Shown here: positions 34,023 through 46,510 of the stretch, in pieces
Layout of the letters: each line of letters begins with the position of its first letter
Position numbering within the stretch: the stretch's first letter is position 1
DNA from: Juglans regia
Lineage: Eukaryota > Streptophyta > Magnoliopsida > Fagales > Juglandaceae
Assembly (NCBI RefSeq): GCF_001411555.2
Contig: NC_049909.1
Span: 4,201,875 to 4,265,874 of the forward strand
Reading direction: 5' to 3'
Length of the DNA: 64,000 nt
Made by a program: the position numbers and the translations under genes
The notes under the pieces: model-generated
The model's database searches: none
What the model saw: the letters and a program-made list of their open reading frames with translations, nothing else
Told to the model about the DNA's origin: nothing

Positions 34023-34573
34023 ATTTTCCTCCCCTGTGTCACTTAAATATTTATGAACAACTAATAAAAGTCATTAAGGTCCAACTTAATCACCCAATGG
34101 ATATAACGAATTCGTCACTTTATGCACAAAACTGAAACTAAATTCAACTTTATTCTATGTGGAATATATAGCAACATAAGAGAAATTACACTTTAATAGG
34201 CTCATACGATCCACATTATTTTAAAACTATTTTACCGATAAACCTTTGGTCATTGGATCAACTAACATCAAATCTATACTAGTGTGCTCAATATACACCA
34301 CATTATTTGTTATGCTCTCTCTCACACTTAAAATACTTTTTGTCGATATGCTTGCTTCTGCTTCCGCTCTTATTGTTCTTTGAGAAGAACACTACAACGG
34401 TGTTATCACAAAGAATCTTTAATGGTCTTTGAATGGAGTCAACAACTTTAAGACCATAAATAAAATTCTTCAACCATATGACTTGTGTTGTTGCATCATA
34501 GCACGCAATGAATTCTGCCTCCATAGTAGACGTAGCAACTATAGATTGCTTCGTATACTTCCAAGATATTGCT
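34023..34573 (-). pseudogene. Copia RNase H end and 3' tail
   Basis: Reads ISWKYTKQSIVATSTMEAEF, then LKILCDNTVVVFF and SRSKHIDKKYF, the end of copia RNase H with its conserved E, D and D positions. TSIDLMLVDPMTKGLSVK then ends the polyprotein near 34230. The remaining 200 bp are non-coding, ending in GGGGAGGAAAAT (polypurine tract) at 34023. The frame appears to start earlier (34677), but those first codons are LTR B sequence and not copia. Confidence 0.8.
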
Positions 34574-37407
34574 TGTAACGGCCGGTCCCCCAGGGTCCGG
34601 AGAATTAACTCATATAACCTGCTAATCAACACTAACAAAACTAATGTACTTCCAAATTCAAGAATATATATTTCCAAAACTTCAAATCAAACGTAAATAC
34701 TTCAAATTAATAAACCATATAAACTCATTTATCCAATTTTCAATCCAACAATCCAAATAAAAATATCAACTCTTCTTCATGTCCCAAACAAACTAGAAAT
34801 AAGATAACATTGACATAAGTCTCTAAAAACAGTCTAAATCCATTGAAGCCAACTTAAAATATATATATATATATATAAATAACTTCCAACATTAGCACTA
34901 ATACCACGAGATACCCAACAACAATTCATTGCTAATCTTCTCCATAAACTCTAATACTGATCCTTAGCTAAACCATCAATGTTATCTAAAATATTATGAA
35001 GATTAAAGGGGTGAGTTATCAACAACTCAGCAAGCAGAGAACATATACGAGCATGTAAACATAAGCATTTATAACATTTGATAAGCAGAACAAAACATTT
35101 TCTTCAGATTATAAAAACAACCTGTTTTACTTTCGAAAAACAATAACAAAACTTGGTACAAAAACATTAGAGCGAAATTTCCTGAAAAATAAACTTATTC
35201 CCAAAAAAAAAAAAAAATCCACTGGCATTTCCAAACTGAAACATTATAATCATATCATCTCTTAGCATCACATCGGGACAAATACCATGTTTAACCCCCG
35301 TGGTAGGGTTATAAACCACCATTATACCCGTGGCTGGGCCATATTTCATATTTCACCCCCGTAGTAGGATTATAAACCACCATTATGCCCGTGGTTGGGC
35401 CGTATACCATGTTTCACCCCCGTGGTAGGGTTATAAACCACCATTATATCCGTGGCTGGGCCGTATGCCATGTTTCACCCCCGTGGTAGGGTTATAAACC
35501 ACCATTATACCTGTGGCTGGGCCTTAACAGAAAACAGAATAGATATCATCGGAATCAGATCACAATCATATACAGAATTAGAACTTTATGCCAAGGTTTT
35601 CAGATGACGCATCATATAAAAACAAAATACTTAATAGCTTTAGATCACTTCACATGTTCGAGATAAACAGAATCAAAATATTTTCATTTGTTCATAACAA
35701 AACTTTTAGATTTTTATATTCGCTCTTTTGCATAGTTCAGAAACAAAATGAACAAAACTAGCTCATGTCTACACCAGTCATGACAGAAAAACACTTTCTC
35801 TTATATTGAATTTATGCATATGCAGAATAAACATCTGAGATTGTTTTCAGATCATTTCTTTTAAAAAACAAACATGCTTATTTTCAAAATCAACCTCATT
35901 TTATTTCTTTTATGCAAAACTAGTATATGAACCCCGCTTATCTGACTTCTTCGTATTATCAACACCTTGAGTCGGAACTCTAGTAGTAACACCACCTAAA
36001 CAAAATATATACCCAACATTTAATAACCGATCTAGTAAGCTACTATTTATTGAGTAATAAATCAAAACGGTCCCTTCACAACTCAATAACTATCATAACA
36101 ATTAAACCCGAACAACTCTTTCCTCAAACCATTCGCATTTAAAACCCAAAACAACCACCTTTTATTAACACCGAACTAACCATAATTACTTCTAAAACCA
36201 GCAACAAAAACTCCAATGATTAAAACATAACCCAAACCAAACTTCACCTCCAACCTTCAAATAGAATTTTCAATGCCCGCATCAATATTTTAGTCATTCA
36301 ACAATTCAAGACTTGCAAAAAAATATCCAATACCACTAGCTCAAAATACCCATAAATTTCCACCAAATAGTCTCAATTAAAAGCCCAAAACAGTCTCACA
36401 ACGCCTTCCAAAAAAACATACTCCTCAACTTCAAAATTCCATCACACTCCACCACAATCCAACATATAAAACATCAACACAATATAAATTTTTAACTATA
36501 ACAGATTGCCAAAAGTTATTGTAGCAGTGCAAAAATCTTACCCATGCCACAACCAAACAGCAACTTTACTAGATTTCACAGTCAACCACAATATCCAACC
36601 ACTACCCAAAGCTTCCGAAGAGACTTACCAAGAAGAGTCACGAAAGTTCGACCTCAGTCTACACCCAAACAAATGTCACATAATTCTCCACTGAAAACGC
36701 TAGTGGTCTACACAAAGAAGGATTAATGTCTGAGTGCGTGCATGGCAAGCCAAGACAGAGTGTGTGTGCGATTGACAAACCGAAGGAAGAAAATAAAATA
36801 AAAGAGTATTTACAAAATGTGTAACAGCAAGGTATAGGAACAAAAATTAAGAGTAAGATCAGTGAGAGGGTGGAATAGTTCCAATGAAGGCACCAAGGTT
36901 TTCGAGACCCACGAAGACGCTGCACAAAGCCGAAACCCAAAGGAAGAAAATTCACAAAATTATCTAAGAGGCACAGAGAAAACAGCGGAAGGGAGGAGAA
37001 ATGACTCACTGTCGTATATCCAAGTCAGCGACGAGAGGCTTGAAGACCCACGGAGAAGGCAGTGCTAGCCAAGGGTTAGGCCAGAAATCTGTGTAAAGAA
37101 AAATATGGGTGTTTCAAATGTGATGCAGGAAGGAATTTCTATGAGAGAAACCACACATAACCATAACGATGTGGGGATGAGGCACGCGAGATGGAGGAGT
37201 TTTCAGAAAGCAGAGCAGCGGGGAAGGAAAAGAGAAAAAGAAAAGAAAGAAGGAGAAGAAACCAACGGAAAGAAAAAAAAAATTTCAAAAGAGAAGGAAA
37301 CACTTACCAAAACGACGCCGTCCGAGTCCCTCATCAATTGTTCGTGGGCTGGGCTTCGTGCAACCGACTGACTTCAAAAGGGCTGGGCCTAGAGCCCAAG
37401 TATTACA
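34574..37407 (-). repeat. Element B 3' LTR
   Basis: 2834 bp, TG...CA. It has four copies of a 61-62 bp tandem unit (about 35285-35525: CCCCCGTGGTAGGGTTATAA, then ACCACCATTATACCCGTGG), where the 5' LTR has three. It also carries a segment (about 36275-36585) that is absent from the 5' LTR. An (AT)n run is at 34859-34877. Confidence 0.85.
35285..35525. repeat. 61-bp tandem repeat, four copies
   Basis: Each unit reads TTTCACCCCCGTGGTAGGGT, then a TATAAACCACCATTATACCC part, then GTGGCTGGGCCGTATACCATG. The partner array in the 5' LTR (43025-43200) has three units. Confidence 0.85.
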
Positions 37408-37419
37408 TTCTCCCCCTTA
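37408..37419 (-). other. Polypurine tract of element B
   Basis: TAAGGGGGAGAA in element sense, directly before TGTAATACTTGGGC. Confidence 0.75.
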
Positions 37420-37443
37420 TAAAAATTCCATCATTGGAATTTG

Positions 37444-38094
37444 TCACAAGCTATTGGAATCTTCGTCGAACAACTGTGGGTACTTGACTTGCATTTCCTC
37501 TTCTAATTCCCAAGAGGTTTCACTGATAGCATGATTATTCCATACCACTTTAACCAATGGAATAGTCTGCTTCCGTAACACTTGTTCTTTTCTCTCTACA
37601 ATCCGCACCGGCTCTTCTGTATAAGTCAGATTTTCCTAAAATTGAAGAGGCTTGTAATCAATAACGTGGGTGGGGTCAGGTACATACTTCCTCAGCATAG
37701 ATACATGAAATACATTGTGTACACCTGAGAGTGCGGGTGGTAGGGCTACTCTGTAAGCCACTGGTCCAATCCGATCAAGGATCTCAAATGGCCCGACGTA
37801 TCTAGGGCTCAACTTGCCCTTCTTTCCAAACCTCATAACCCCTCTCATGGGTGCAATCCTCAAGAATACCTTATTCCCAACCTCAAACTCTGATTGGCGA
37901 TGACAGTTATCTGCATAGCTTTTCTGTCGACTTTGAGCTGCTCTCATTCTAGCTCGAATGGTCTCAATCTTCTCTGTTGTCTTCTGTATGATTTCTGGAC
38001 CCAAAATTTGTCTTTCTCCCACCTCGTCCCAATACAAAGGAGATCTACACTTCCTACCGTAAAGTGTTTCATAAGGTGCCATCTCAATGTTGGC
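37444..38094 (-). pseudogene. Element B integrase C-terminus and chromodomain
   Basis: From ANIEMAPYETLYGRKCRSP (38090) through the GKKGKLSPRYVGPFEIL integrase C-terminal (GPF/Y) part to YKPLQF, then a TAG (37636-37638). Beyond it the same frame continues with EEPVRIVERKEQVLRKQ, then KVVWNNHAISETSWELEEEM, a chromodomain-like module, and stops at 37444-37446. In chromoviruses this domain steers integration to certain chromatin. An in-frame TAG at 38095-38097 separates it from the upstream frame. Confidence 0.8.
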
Positions 38095-40143
38095 CTAGTA
38101 ACTATTATTATAAGCAAACTCGACCAAAGGCAAGTGTCGAATCCAGGATCCCTTAAAATCCAGCATACACGCTCTCAACATGTCTTCCAGAATTTGAATA
38201 GTCCTTTCCGATTGACCATCCGTCTGCGGGTGAAATGTAGTGCTGAAATTTAACTTAGTGCCCATGACCTCTTGTAAGCTTCGCCAAAATTTCAAAGTGA
38301 AACGAGGATCTCTATCCGACACAATGGACACGGGTACCCCATGCAACCTCACTATTTCCTGTATATATAGCTCGGCTAGTTTCTCCAACTTATAAGAAAC
38401 TTTGATAGGTACAAAGTGAGCTGTCTTCGTCAAACGATCTACTATCACCCAAATTGCTTCCTGTCCTGTCGGTGTCTGTGGTAAGCCTGAAATAAAATCC
38501 ATAGAAATATGCTCCCATTTCCATTCTGGAATCTGAAGCGGTCGCAATAACCCTGCTGGTCTTTGGTGTTCTACTTTCATCTGTTGGCAAGTTAGGCACT
38601 GTGCCACAAATTGAGCAATCTCTCTCTTCATGCCCTCCCACCAAAAAGACTCTTTCAAATCTCGATATATTTTTGTACTACCTGGGTGAACTGTGTAAGG
38701 GGAGCGGTGCGCTTCTTCAAGGATAAGTCTTTTTATTTCAACATTGTCCGGTACACAACATCTATTTCCAAACCTTAACACTCCATCTTCAGAAACACTA
38801 AACTCAGATTTATCCCCTTTTTCTACTTCTTCAATTAATCTCGCCAACTTAGAATCTTCTTTTTGGGCGAGCTTAATTCTGTCTATCAAGGCTGGTTGAA
38901 CTAATAAACTAGCTATCAATACCTGCTGGTCACCCACAACCACTTCAATAATAGCTCTTTCCAAGTCCATTAATAAGTGGGGCTGAGTGGTAAGAGTTGC
39001 AATTGCTGGTCCCATTGGCTTCCTGCTAAGTGCATCAGCTACAACATTAGATTTGCCTGGATGGTAGTTAATATTGCAGTCGTAATCCTTGACTAGCTCG
39101 AGCCATCTCCTCTGTCTCATATTCAGTTCTTTCTGAGTGAAGAAGTACTTCAAACTCTTGTGATACGTGTAGATTTCGCACCTTTCACCATATAAATAAT
39201 GCCTCCAGATTTTAAGTGCAAAGACAACGGTAGCCAATTCCAAATCATGTGTGGGGTAATTTTGCTCATATGTCTTCAGTTGCAGAGAAGCGTATGATAT
39301 TACTTTCCCGTTCTGCATCAATACACACCCCAAACCCAATCGCGAAGTGTCACTATAAACCACAAATCCTCCTCTTTCGCTAGGGACTGTCAGAACTGGA
39401 GTTGTCACCAATCTCTTCTTCAGTTCCTGGAAGCTTTCCTCACATTTTTCAGTCCATACATACTTGTTGTTCTTCCTAGTAAGGGCGGTAAGGGGAACCG
39501 CTATTTTTGAGAAATTGTCTATAAATCGACGGTAATAACCAGTCAAACCCAAGAAACTCCTAACTTCATGCACATTGGTTGGTTGAGTCCAGTTAACTAT
39601 TGCTTCAATTTTCCCAGGGTCTACTGAAATACCATCCCTTGAGACTACATGTCCCAAAAACGCAATAGACTCAAGCCAAAATTCACACTTCTTCAACTTA
39701 GCAAATAATTTCTTATCCCTGAGTGTCCCTAGTACTTGTCTCAGATGGTCTTCATGTTCAGCTTTGCTCTTGGAGTAGATAAATATATCTTCAATATACA
39801 CCACTACAAATTTATCCAAGAACTCATGAAATACTCGATTCATCAAGTCCATAAATACTGCTGGGGCGTTGGTTAAACCAAAAGACATGACTAAAAATTC
39901 ATAGTGGCTGTACCTGGTCCTGAAAGCTGTCTTAGGCACATCCTCCGCCTTGATCTTTAATTGATGATAACCCGATTTAAGATCAATTTTAGAGAATACC
40001 TGCGCACCTTGCAACTGATCAAATAAATCATCAATGCGGGGCAGCGGATATTAATTCTTTATGGTCACTCGATTCAGTTCCCTGTAGTCTATACACATCC
40101 TCATTGTCTCATCCTTCTTCTTCACAAACAAAACTGGAGCTCC
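38095..40143 (-). pseudogene. Element B RT, RNase H and integrase core
   Basis: A 639-codon open frame (40014-38095) preceded by RT N-terminal sequence interrupted by TAA (40051-40053). [30 protein letters not shown]. The catalytic box reads [10 protein letters not shown], so Glu replaces the first Asp of the usual YxDD (codon 39790-39792, residue 75 of this frame). RNase [37 protein letters not shown]. Integrase: zinc region ([19 protein letters not shown]), then D ([10 protein letters not shown]), D (IVSDRDPRF) and E ([14 protein letters not shown]), all present. The length of open frame is surprising for an element with a damaged RT. Confidence 0.88.
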
Positions 40144-40813
40144 CTAAGGTGACACACTAGGTCTGATGAAACCTTTGTCTAATAAGTCTTGCAACTGTCC
40201 TTTGAGCTCGGCTAACTCTGATGGCGCCATTCGATAAGGGGCTTTGAAAAGAGGCGTCGTGCCTGGGGCTAATTCAATAGCAAACTCTACCTCCCGCTCA
40301 GGCAGTAATCCAGACAAATCTTTAGGAAAAACTTCCAGATATTCTCTCACAATAGGAATCTCTTCTAGTTTCAATTCTTCCTTTGGTTCATCCACCACAA
40401 AAGCCAAATACCCTTGATACCCATCACGTAATAACTTGTCAACCTGAAAAGCAGAAATAACTGATGGAGGGGTGCGCACCTTGGAACCCATAAACCGAAG
40501 TTCCTCTTCTTCCGGGAACTTGAACACCACTTCCCTTCTAAAACAATCAATACTAGCATAACTGGAAGCTAACCAATCCATTCCCAAAATCACATCAAAC
40601 CCAATCATAGAAAAAACTATCAGGTTAGTTGGCATTTCCTTCCCGCTAATAGTTAATGGACACTTGAGTATAATCTTGTTACAAGTCACTATATCAGCTG
40701 TTGGGGTTGAGACCCTCAAATTGTAGTCCATCTCATCAGCATCAATGGGGCACAACTTAACATAATCCATTGAAATAAAGGAGTGGGTAGCCCCCGAGTC
40801 AAATAAAACAGTA
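40144..40813 (-). pseudogene. Element B protease and protease-RT linker
   Basis: Reads VLFDSGATHSFISMDYVKL, where Asp-Ser-Gly is the aspartic protease active site (Asp codon 40798-40800), then FDVILGMDWLASSYASIDC. The linker follows with VREYLEVFPKDLSGLLPEREVEF and YRMAPSELAELKGQLQDLLD. A TAG (40144-40146) replaces the tryptophan in the SPWGAP position at the RT start. Otherwise intact from 40770. Confidence 0.85.
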
Positions 40814-40939
40814 GCCTTATTGAGAAATAAGGGAATAATTCCTGGTTTACGTCATATCATCCATAGAGATAATAAGATAAATAATCCTTAATTCTCAAAA
40901 TAAAAAATTTAAGAGACGGTCAGAAAATTATACCTGTGA

Positions 40940-41902
40940 TGACATCATCCTTGTCCTCAGCTTCTCCCGGTGTCAAAGCAAACACTCGTGCCGTACATTC
41001 CTCCACTGGTTGTTGCCTTGGTTATTCGGCCTAAAGTTTTGAGGTGGGTTGGGCCATCTGTTGTTTTCCTCAAGCAATGGACATTCTCTAATGAAGTGCC
41101 CATCCTTACCGCATTTGAAACATGATCCCACTTCCTTTCTACACTCCCCAAGGTGTATGCGGTTACAGAACTTACAGGGGTTAGAGGTATGATTTCCCTG
41201 TATTTGTCTCTGACTTGAACTGCTCCCCTCATTTCTCTTTTTCCATTGCCCTTAATCCGAACTAGGGAATCCTTGTGGAGTAGCTCTCTTCCTCTGTTCA
41301 TGCAATTCAGCACCCCTCTTGAGATTCTGCTAAACTAGCATCGCCTTGTGCACTAATTCTGAAAAATTCTGAATCTGTAGGACCATCACTCGTTCATAAT
41401 TCTGTAGTTCAAACCTTCCTCAAACTTCCTAGTCTTTTTCTCCTCATCAGGAATCAAGTATGTGGTGAAGCGTGATAATTCCACAAACCTTGCAGCATAC
41501 TGGCACACAGTCATGGTCCCTTACACCAAGTTGGTGAACTCTCAAGCTCTAGCTTCCCTATCAGCCTTAGGGAAAAATCGATCAAAGAAATTATGCTTGA
41601 ATTGAGACCAAACAATTACTCCAGTCCCCTCAGCTTCCCTGATAACTTTTTTCAGAATTCTACCATCTCTTCGCTTCTCTAGTTAGTTTGAAAGCTGCGA
41701 ACTGGACTTTCTGCTGATTGGTGCACTCCAAAACACTAAATAATTCTTCAATGTCTTGTATCCAATCTTCCGTTGCGTTCGCATTGCCTCTTCCATCAAA
41801 GATGGGAGGATGCATTCGATTAAATTGTTCAAACGTGCAACCCCCATCGTTGTCATTTTCGTTCAAATCTTCAAGGGTTCGAACTCGACGACGAGCAGCC
41901 AT
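40940..41902 (-). pseudogene. Element B gag
   Basis: It starts at ATG 41902 (MAARRRVRTLEDLNENDND), with the Gag core beginning FDGRGNANATEDWIQDIEEL, KLTREAKRW. A TAG (41660-41662) follows where W is expected. Further in-frame stops are seen at positions expected to be arginine or glutamine (for example 41330-41332). A zinc knuckle pair lies at about 41030-41180 (CKFCNRIHLGEC and CFKCGKDGHFIRECP). The open frame printed across 40957-41313 is a shadow in another frame. Between gag and protease (40814-40940) nothing else is seen. Confidence 0.75.
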
Positions 41903-42294
41903 CCTGAAAGTTTAAACTTGGAAATGTTCTAAAATAATAAAAACGAAAATATCGGGTAAATAAAATAAATTAATAAGATAAATAAAATATGCATATAAAC
42001 ACATATACATATATATATATATATATCAGATAACTATGTAAGTCCGACATCACTTAATACACACGTACATCACAAGAATCTAAAACCTCAAAGTACCGAA
42101 TTCAATTCCTAACATCAGCCAAATCTAAAACCTCAAATCCCATCAAAATCAATCATAAGGTTCTTGGAACTCAAACTTAAATATCCACATGACCATCCTT
42201 ATAGTCCTCCAGTTCCTATATTGAAATTTTCAGATCTTATGAACCCACAGATATCTAAACCTCCAAGGTCTACAGTTTGCAGAATTCAAACCTA

Positions 42295-42307
42295 TCTCTG
42301 ATACCAA
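42295..42307 (-). other. Primer-binding site of element B
   Basis: TTGGTATCAGAGA on the minus strand, next to the 5' LTR start at 42309; an initiator-Met tRNA match. Confidence 0.85.
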
Positions 42308-42308
42308 C

Positions 42309-44821
42309 TGTAACGCCCCGTCTCCGAGGGTCCAGAAAATTAACTCATATAACCAGCTAATCAACTCTAACAAAGCTAATATACTTCCAAATTCAAGAAT
42401 ATATATTTCCAAAACTCAAATCAAATGTAAATACTTCAAATTAATAAACCATAAAAACTCATTTATCCAATTTTCAATCCAACAACCCAAATAAAAATAT
42501 CAACTCTTCTTCATGTCCCAAATAACAAACTAGAAATAAGATACCATTGACATAAGTCTCCAAAAACCGTATAAATCCATTGAAGCCAACTTAAAATATA
42601 TATATATATATATATAAATAACTTCCAACATCAGCACTAATACCACGAGATACCCAACAACAATTCACTGCTAATCTTCTCCATAAACTCAAATACTGAT
42701 CCTCAGCTGAACCATCAATGTTATCTAAAATATTATGAAGATTAAAGGGGTGAGTTATCAACAACTCAGCAAGCAGAGAGCATATACTAGCATGTAAACA
42801 TGAGCATTTATAATATTTGATAACCAGAACAAAACAATTTCTTCAGATTATAGAAACAACTTGTTTTACTTTAAAAAAGTAATAACAAAACTTGGTACAA
42901 AAAGATTAGAGCGAAATTTCCAGAAAAATAAACTTATTCCAAAAAAAAAAATCCATTGGCATTTCCAAACTGAAACAGTATAATCATATCATCTCTTAGC
43001 ATCACATCGGGACAAATACCATGTTTAACCCCCGTGGTAGGGTTATAAACCACCATTATACCCATGGCTGGGTCGTATACCATGTTTCACCCTCGTGGTA
43101 GGGTTATAAACCACCATTATACTCGTGGTTGGGCCGTATGTCATGTTTCACCCCCGTGGTAGGGTTATAAATCACCATTATACCCGTGGCTGGGTCTTAA
43201 CAGAAAACAGAACAGATATCATCGGAATCAGATCACAATCATATACAGAATCAGAACTTCATGCCGAGGTTTTCAGATGACACATCATATAAAAACAAAA
43301 TACTTAATAGCTTTAGATCACTTCACATGTTCGAGATAAACAAAATCAAAATATTTTCATTTGTTCATAACAAAACTTTTAGATTTTTATATTCGCTCTT
43401 TTGCATAGTTCAGAAACAAAATGAACAAACCTAGCTCGTGTCTACACCAGTCATGACAGAAAAATACTTTCTCTTATATTGAATTTATGCATATACAGAA
43501 TAAACATCTGAGGTTGTTTTCAGATCATTTCTTTTAAAAAACAAACATGCTTATTTTCAAAGTCAACCTTATTTTATTTCTTTTATGCAAAACTAGTATA
43601 TGAACTCTGCTTACCTGACTTCTTCATATTATCAACACCTTGAGTCGGAACACTAGTAGTAACACCACCTAAACAAAACGTATACCCAACATTTAATAAC
43701 CGATCTAGTAAGCAACTATTTATTGAGTAATAAATCAAAACGGTCCCTTCACAACTCAATAACTATCATAACAATTAAACCCGAACAGCTCTTTCCTCAA
43801 ACCATTCGCATTTAAAATCCAAAACAACCACCTTTTATTAACACTGAACTAACCATAATTACTTCCAAAACCAACAACAACAACTCCAATAATTAAAACA
43901 TAACATAACCCAAACCAAACTTCACCTCCAACCTTCAAATAGAATTTTTAGTGCCCGCATCAACCACAAGATCCAACCACTACCCAAAGCTTCGGAAGAG
44001 ACTTACCAAGAAGAGTCGTCAAAGTTTGAACCTCAGTCTACACCCAAACAAATGTCACAGAATTCTCTACTGAAAACGCTAGTGGTCTGCACAAAGAAGG
44101 ATTAATGTCTGAGTGCGTGCACAGCAAGCCAAGACAGAGTGTGTGTGCGATTGACAAACCGAAAGAAGAAAATAAAATAAAAGAGGATTTACGAAATGCG
44201 TAACAGCAAGGTATAGGAACAAAAATTAAGAGTAAGATCAGTGAGTGGGCGGAATAGTTATCGAAAAATAAGTTAAAAACACTCCAGAGAAGAGTTCCAA
44301 CAAAGGCAGCAAGGTTTTCGAGACCCATGAAGACATTTCATAAAGCCGAAACCCAAAGGAAGAAAATTCACAAAATTATCTAAGAGGCACAGAGAAAACA
44401 GCCGAAGGGAGGAGAAATGACTCACTTTCGTGTATCCAAGTGAGCGGCGAGAGGCTTGAAGACCCACGGAGAAGGCAGCGCTAGCCAAGGGTTAGACCAG
44501 AAATCTGTGTAAAGGAAAATTTGGGTGTTTCAAATGTGATGCGGGAAGGAATATCTGTGAGAGAAACTGGACATAACCATAACAACGTGGGGACGAGGCA
44601 CGCAAGATGGAGGTGTTTCTGGAAAGCAGAGCAGCGGGGAAGGAAAAGAGAAAAAGAAAAGAAAGAAGGAGAAGAAACCGACAGAAAGAAAAAAAAAATC
44701 AAAAGAGAAGGAAACACTTACCAAAACGACACTGTCTGAGTCCCTCATCGAGTGTTCGTGGGCTGGGCTTCATGCAACTGACTGACTTCAAAAGGACTGG
44801 GCCTAGAGCCCGAGTATTACA
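42309..44821 (-). repeat. Element B 5' LTR
   Basis: 2513 bp, 321 bp shorter than the 3' LTR. It has three of the 61-bp units (43025-43200) and lacks a segment of roughly 310 bp between GCCCGCATCAA and CCACAA (43957-43970). Conversely it has about 45 bp near 44259-44300 that the 3' LTR lacks. An (AT)n run is at 42597-42616. Confidence 0.85.
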
Positions 44822-45057
44822 TAGCTCCTTCAACAAGAAGAAAGATATATCCAGAAGTAGACTTTCTGGTGTCTACATAACCAGCAAAATCTGAATCTGA
44901 ATAGCCAACCACTTCCAAATTTTATGTATGCCTATAGGTTAGCATATAGTCCTTAGTTCCTTGCAAATACCACATCACCTTCTTTGAAACTATCCAATGT
45001 TGAAGACCTGGGTTACTTTGATAACGACCCAATAATCCAACTGCTAAACATATGTCT
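44822..45057 (-). pseudogene. Copia RT end and RNase H start
   Basis: Reads CLAVGLLGRYQSNPGLQHW, WYLQGTKDYMLTY, then VVGYSDSDFAGYVDTRKSTS and GYIFLLVEGA. This is the usual order of copia RT thumb and RNase H N-terminus (YSDSDFAG). One TAG interrupts it near 44935. It is bordered by element B on the left and C on the right. Confidence 0.85.
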
Positions 45058-45699
45058 TGTAATACTCTGCTCCTTCTTCTTACGTACGTTTTTTCCTTCT
45101 AACGTATGTTTCGTCTTTATGACGTAAGCAAATCCAGAGGGCAGAAATTTTGTAAATTGTCTGCCCCTTCTATCCAGCGACTGCGAGACTCATCATGCAT
45201 GTTGAACCATGATGGCGTGTTTCGAAAGATATCGTGTGACTTCTAGGACACGCCTAGTGTTTTAAATATGCTGGAAATATTTATAAGGAGTATTTCCAGT
45301 ATTATTGAATTAAGATTTGATCTTAAATACGACAATCATAATATTCTTGAAGAGCTCCAAAAATATTATAATGGTCAGAAATCATTTTAATATTATTATT
45401 AAAATGATTTCAATTATTTAAGATATTATGAGATTTAAATTATGTTGAAGGCTTTTATTAATTAAATGGTTTTATTCTCTTTAATATGTTAAGTGAGATT
45501 TCATCATTTTATTAATGATGAAGAATATTATTTTATAAACTAAAGTTAGTTTAAAATAATATTCTACCTTAATTCCTCTAAGCGCTTTTAATTAAGTTAG
45601 TGTTTTACGCGTTTTCAAATCAGTGTTTTAATCCCTCGTCGTTAGATCGTTGTGTATATCTCTAGACGAAGGGACTAGGTTAAATATCTAGACCCCCTC

Positions 45700-46510
45700 T
45701 CTTTCTCCATCATTTCCTGCAGCCCCTCTCTCTCTCCTCCCTCTCTCATTCGGCGTACGTGGTAAGCTGCCTCCCTTCACACTGAAGCATCCTTCCTCCA
45801 GCCCGGCGCCGCCAGCTCTCACTGCCGGCACCATTGGCCTCCTCTCCCTCCGGCGAGCCCATCCACGCCAGCCTCTCTCTCCCACACTCTCTCTTCCTCT
45901 CCCTTGGAAGTGCAAAGCCAGAACGGGCTCAAGGCCACTGCGCCGCCGTGCGCCGCCCAATGGCTCCACCGCTCCCATGGTGACCTGCCCTCCCACCAGC
46001 CATCATCCTCCACTGAAGCCAACCCCTGTTACGCAGCCCTCCTCTCCTTCCACGGCAAGTACCCAAAATGGGTCTATGACCCATTTCCCCACCTTGTGCC
46101 GCCGTACGCGGCCACCCACGGCCACCAAGCACCACCATGGATCTCCCCTTCCCTCCCCCTTCCTCCTCCATGTGACCCATGGCTAGAAGCCCTTCTCCAC
46201 CGCACGGGCTTCCTCCTCTCACGCACGGGTTGCACACCGTGCACCACCGTGCACCGCCACCCACGGCTGGTAACCACCACCTCCATCCTCCTCAGGCCTC
46301 CACCAAGCCAACCCAACCTCCCATGACCCCGATCTGCCACCCACGAAAGCACACTCTCCCTCACTCTCTCACGGGTTTTCCTCCCCCTTACACGGCCACT
46401 CCTCCCTCCTCCACCAAGAGCCGCCATGGCGCCACCCCAGTGCCACCACGAGCTCCACCAGCAACCCCTCAGCCCAACCTTTGGTCCAAACCACCACTTT
46501 GAGTGGTGGG
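45700..46510. other. GC-rich block inside insert C
   Basis: About 800 bp far richer in C and G than its surroundings, starting after a CTCTCTCC run. It has overlapping open frames on both strands that encode Pro/His/Thr-rich or Gly/Arg-rich strings. Open frames in every frame are expected from GC-rich, stop-poor DNA, so I do not call a protein. It may be captured sequence or an LTR leader. Confidence 0.5.

Larger units (their letters stand above)
34574..44821 (-). mobile_element. Element B: chromovirus Ty3/gypsy, Tekay-like
   Basis: Complete but decayed minus-strand element: 5' LTR (42309-44821), primer site, gag, protease, RT, RNase H, integrase with chromodomain, polypurine tract and 3' LTR (34574-37407). 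It is inserted in the copia RNase H gene. The 5-bp flanks are TTGCT (34569-34573) and TAGCT (44822-44826), a target duplication with one change. Gag, protease type and chromodomain suggest the Tekay (Del) clade. Confidence 0.9.

Noticed and set aside
34303..34677. Single 124-codon frame starting MEIYILEFGS
   Set aside because: The first part is LTR B read in frame by chance; only the part from 34573 downward is copia.
40957..41313. 118-codon frame overlapping element B gag
   Set aside because: It is in the wrong frame; the zinc knuckle residues are found in the neighbouring frame.
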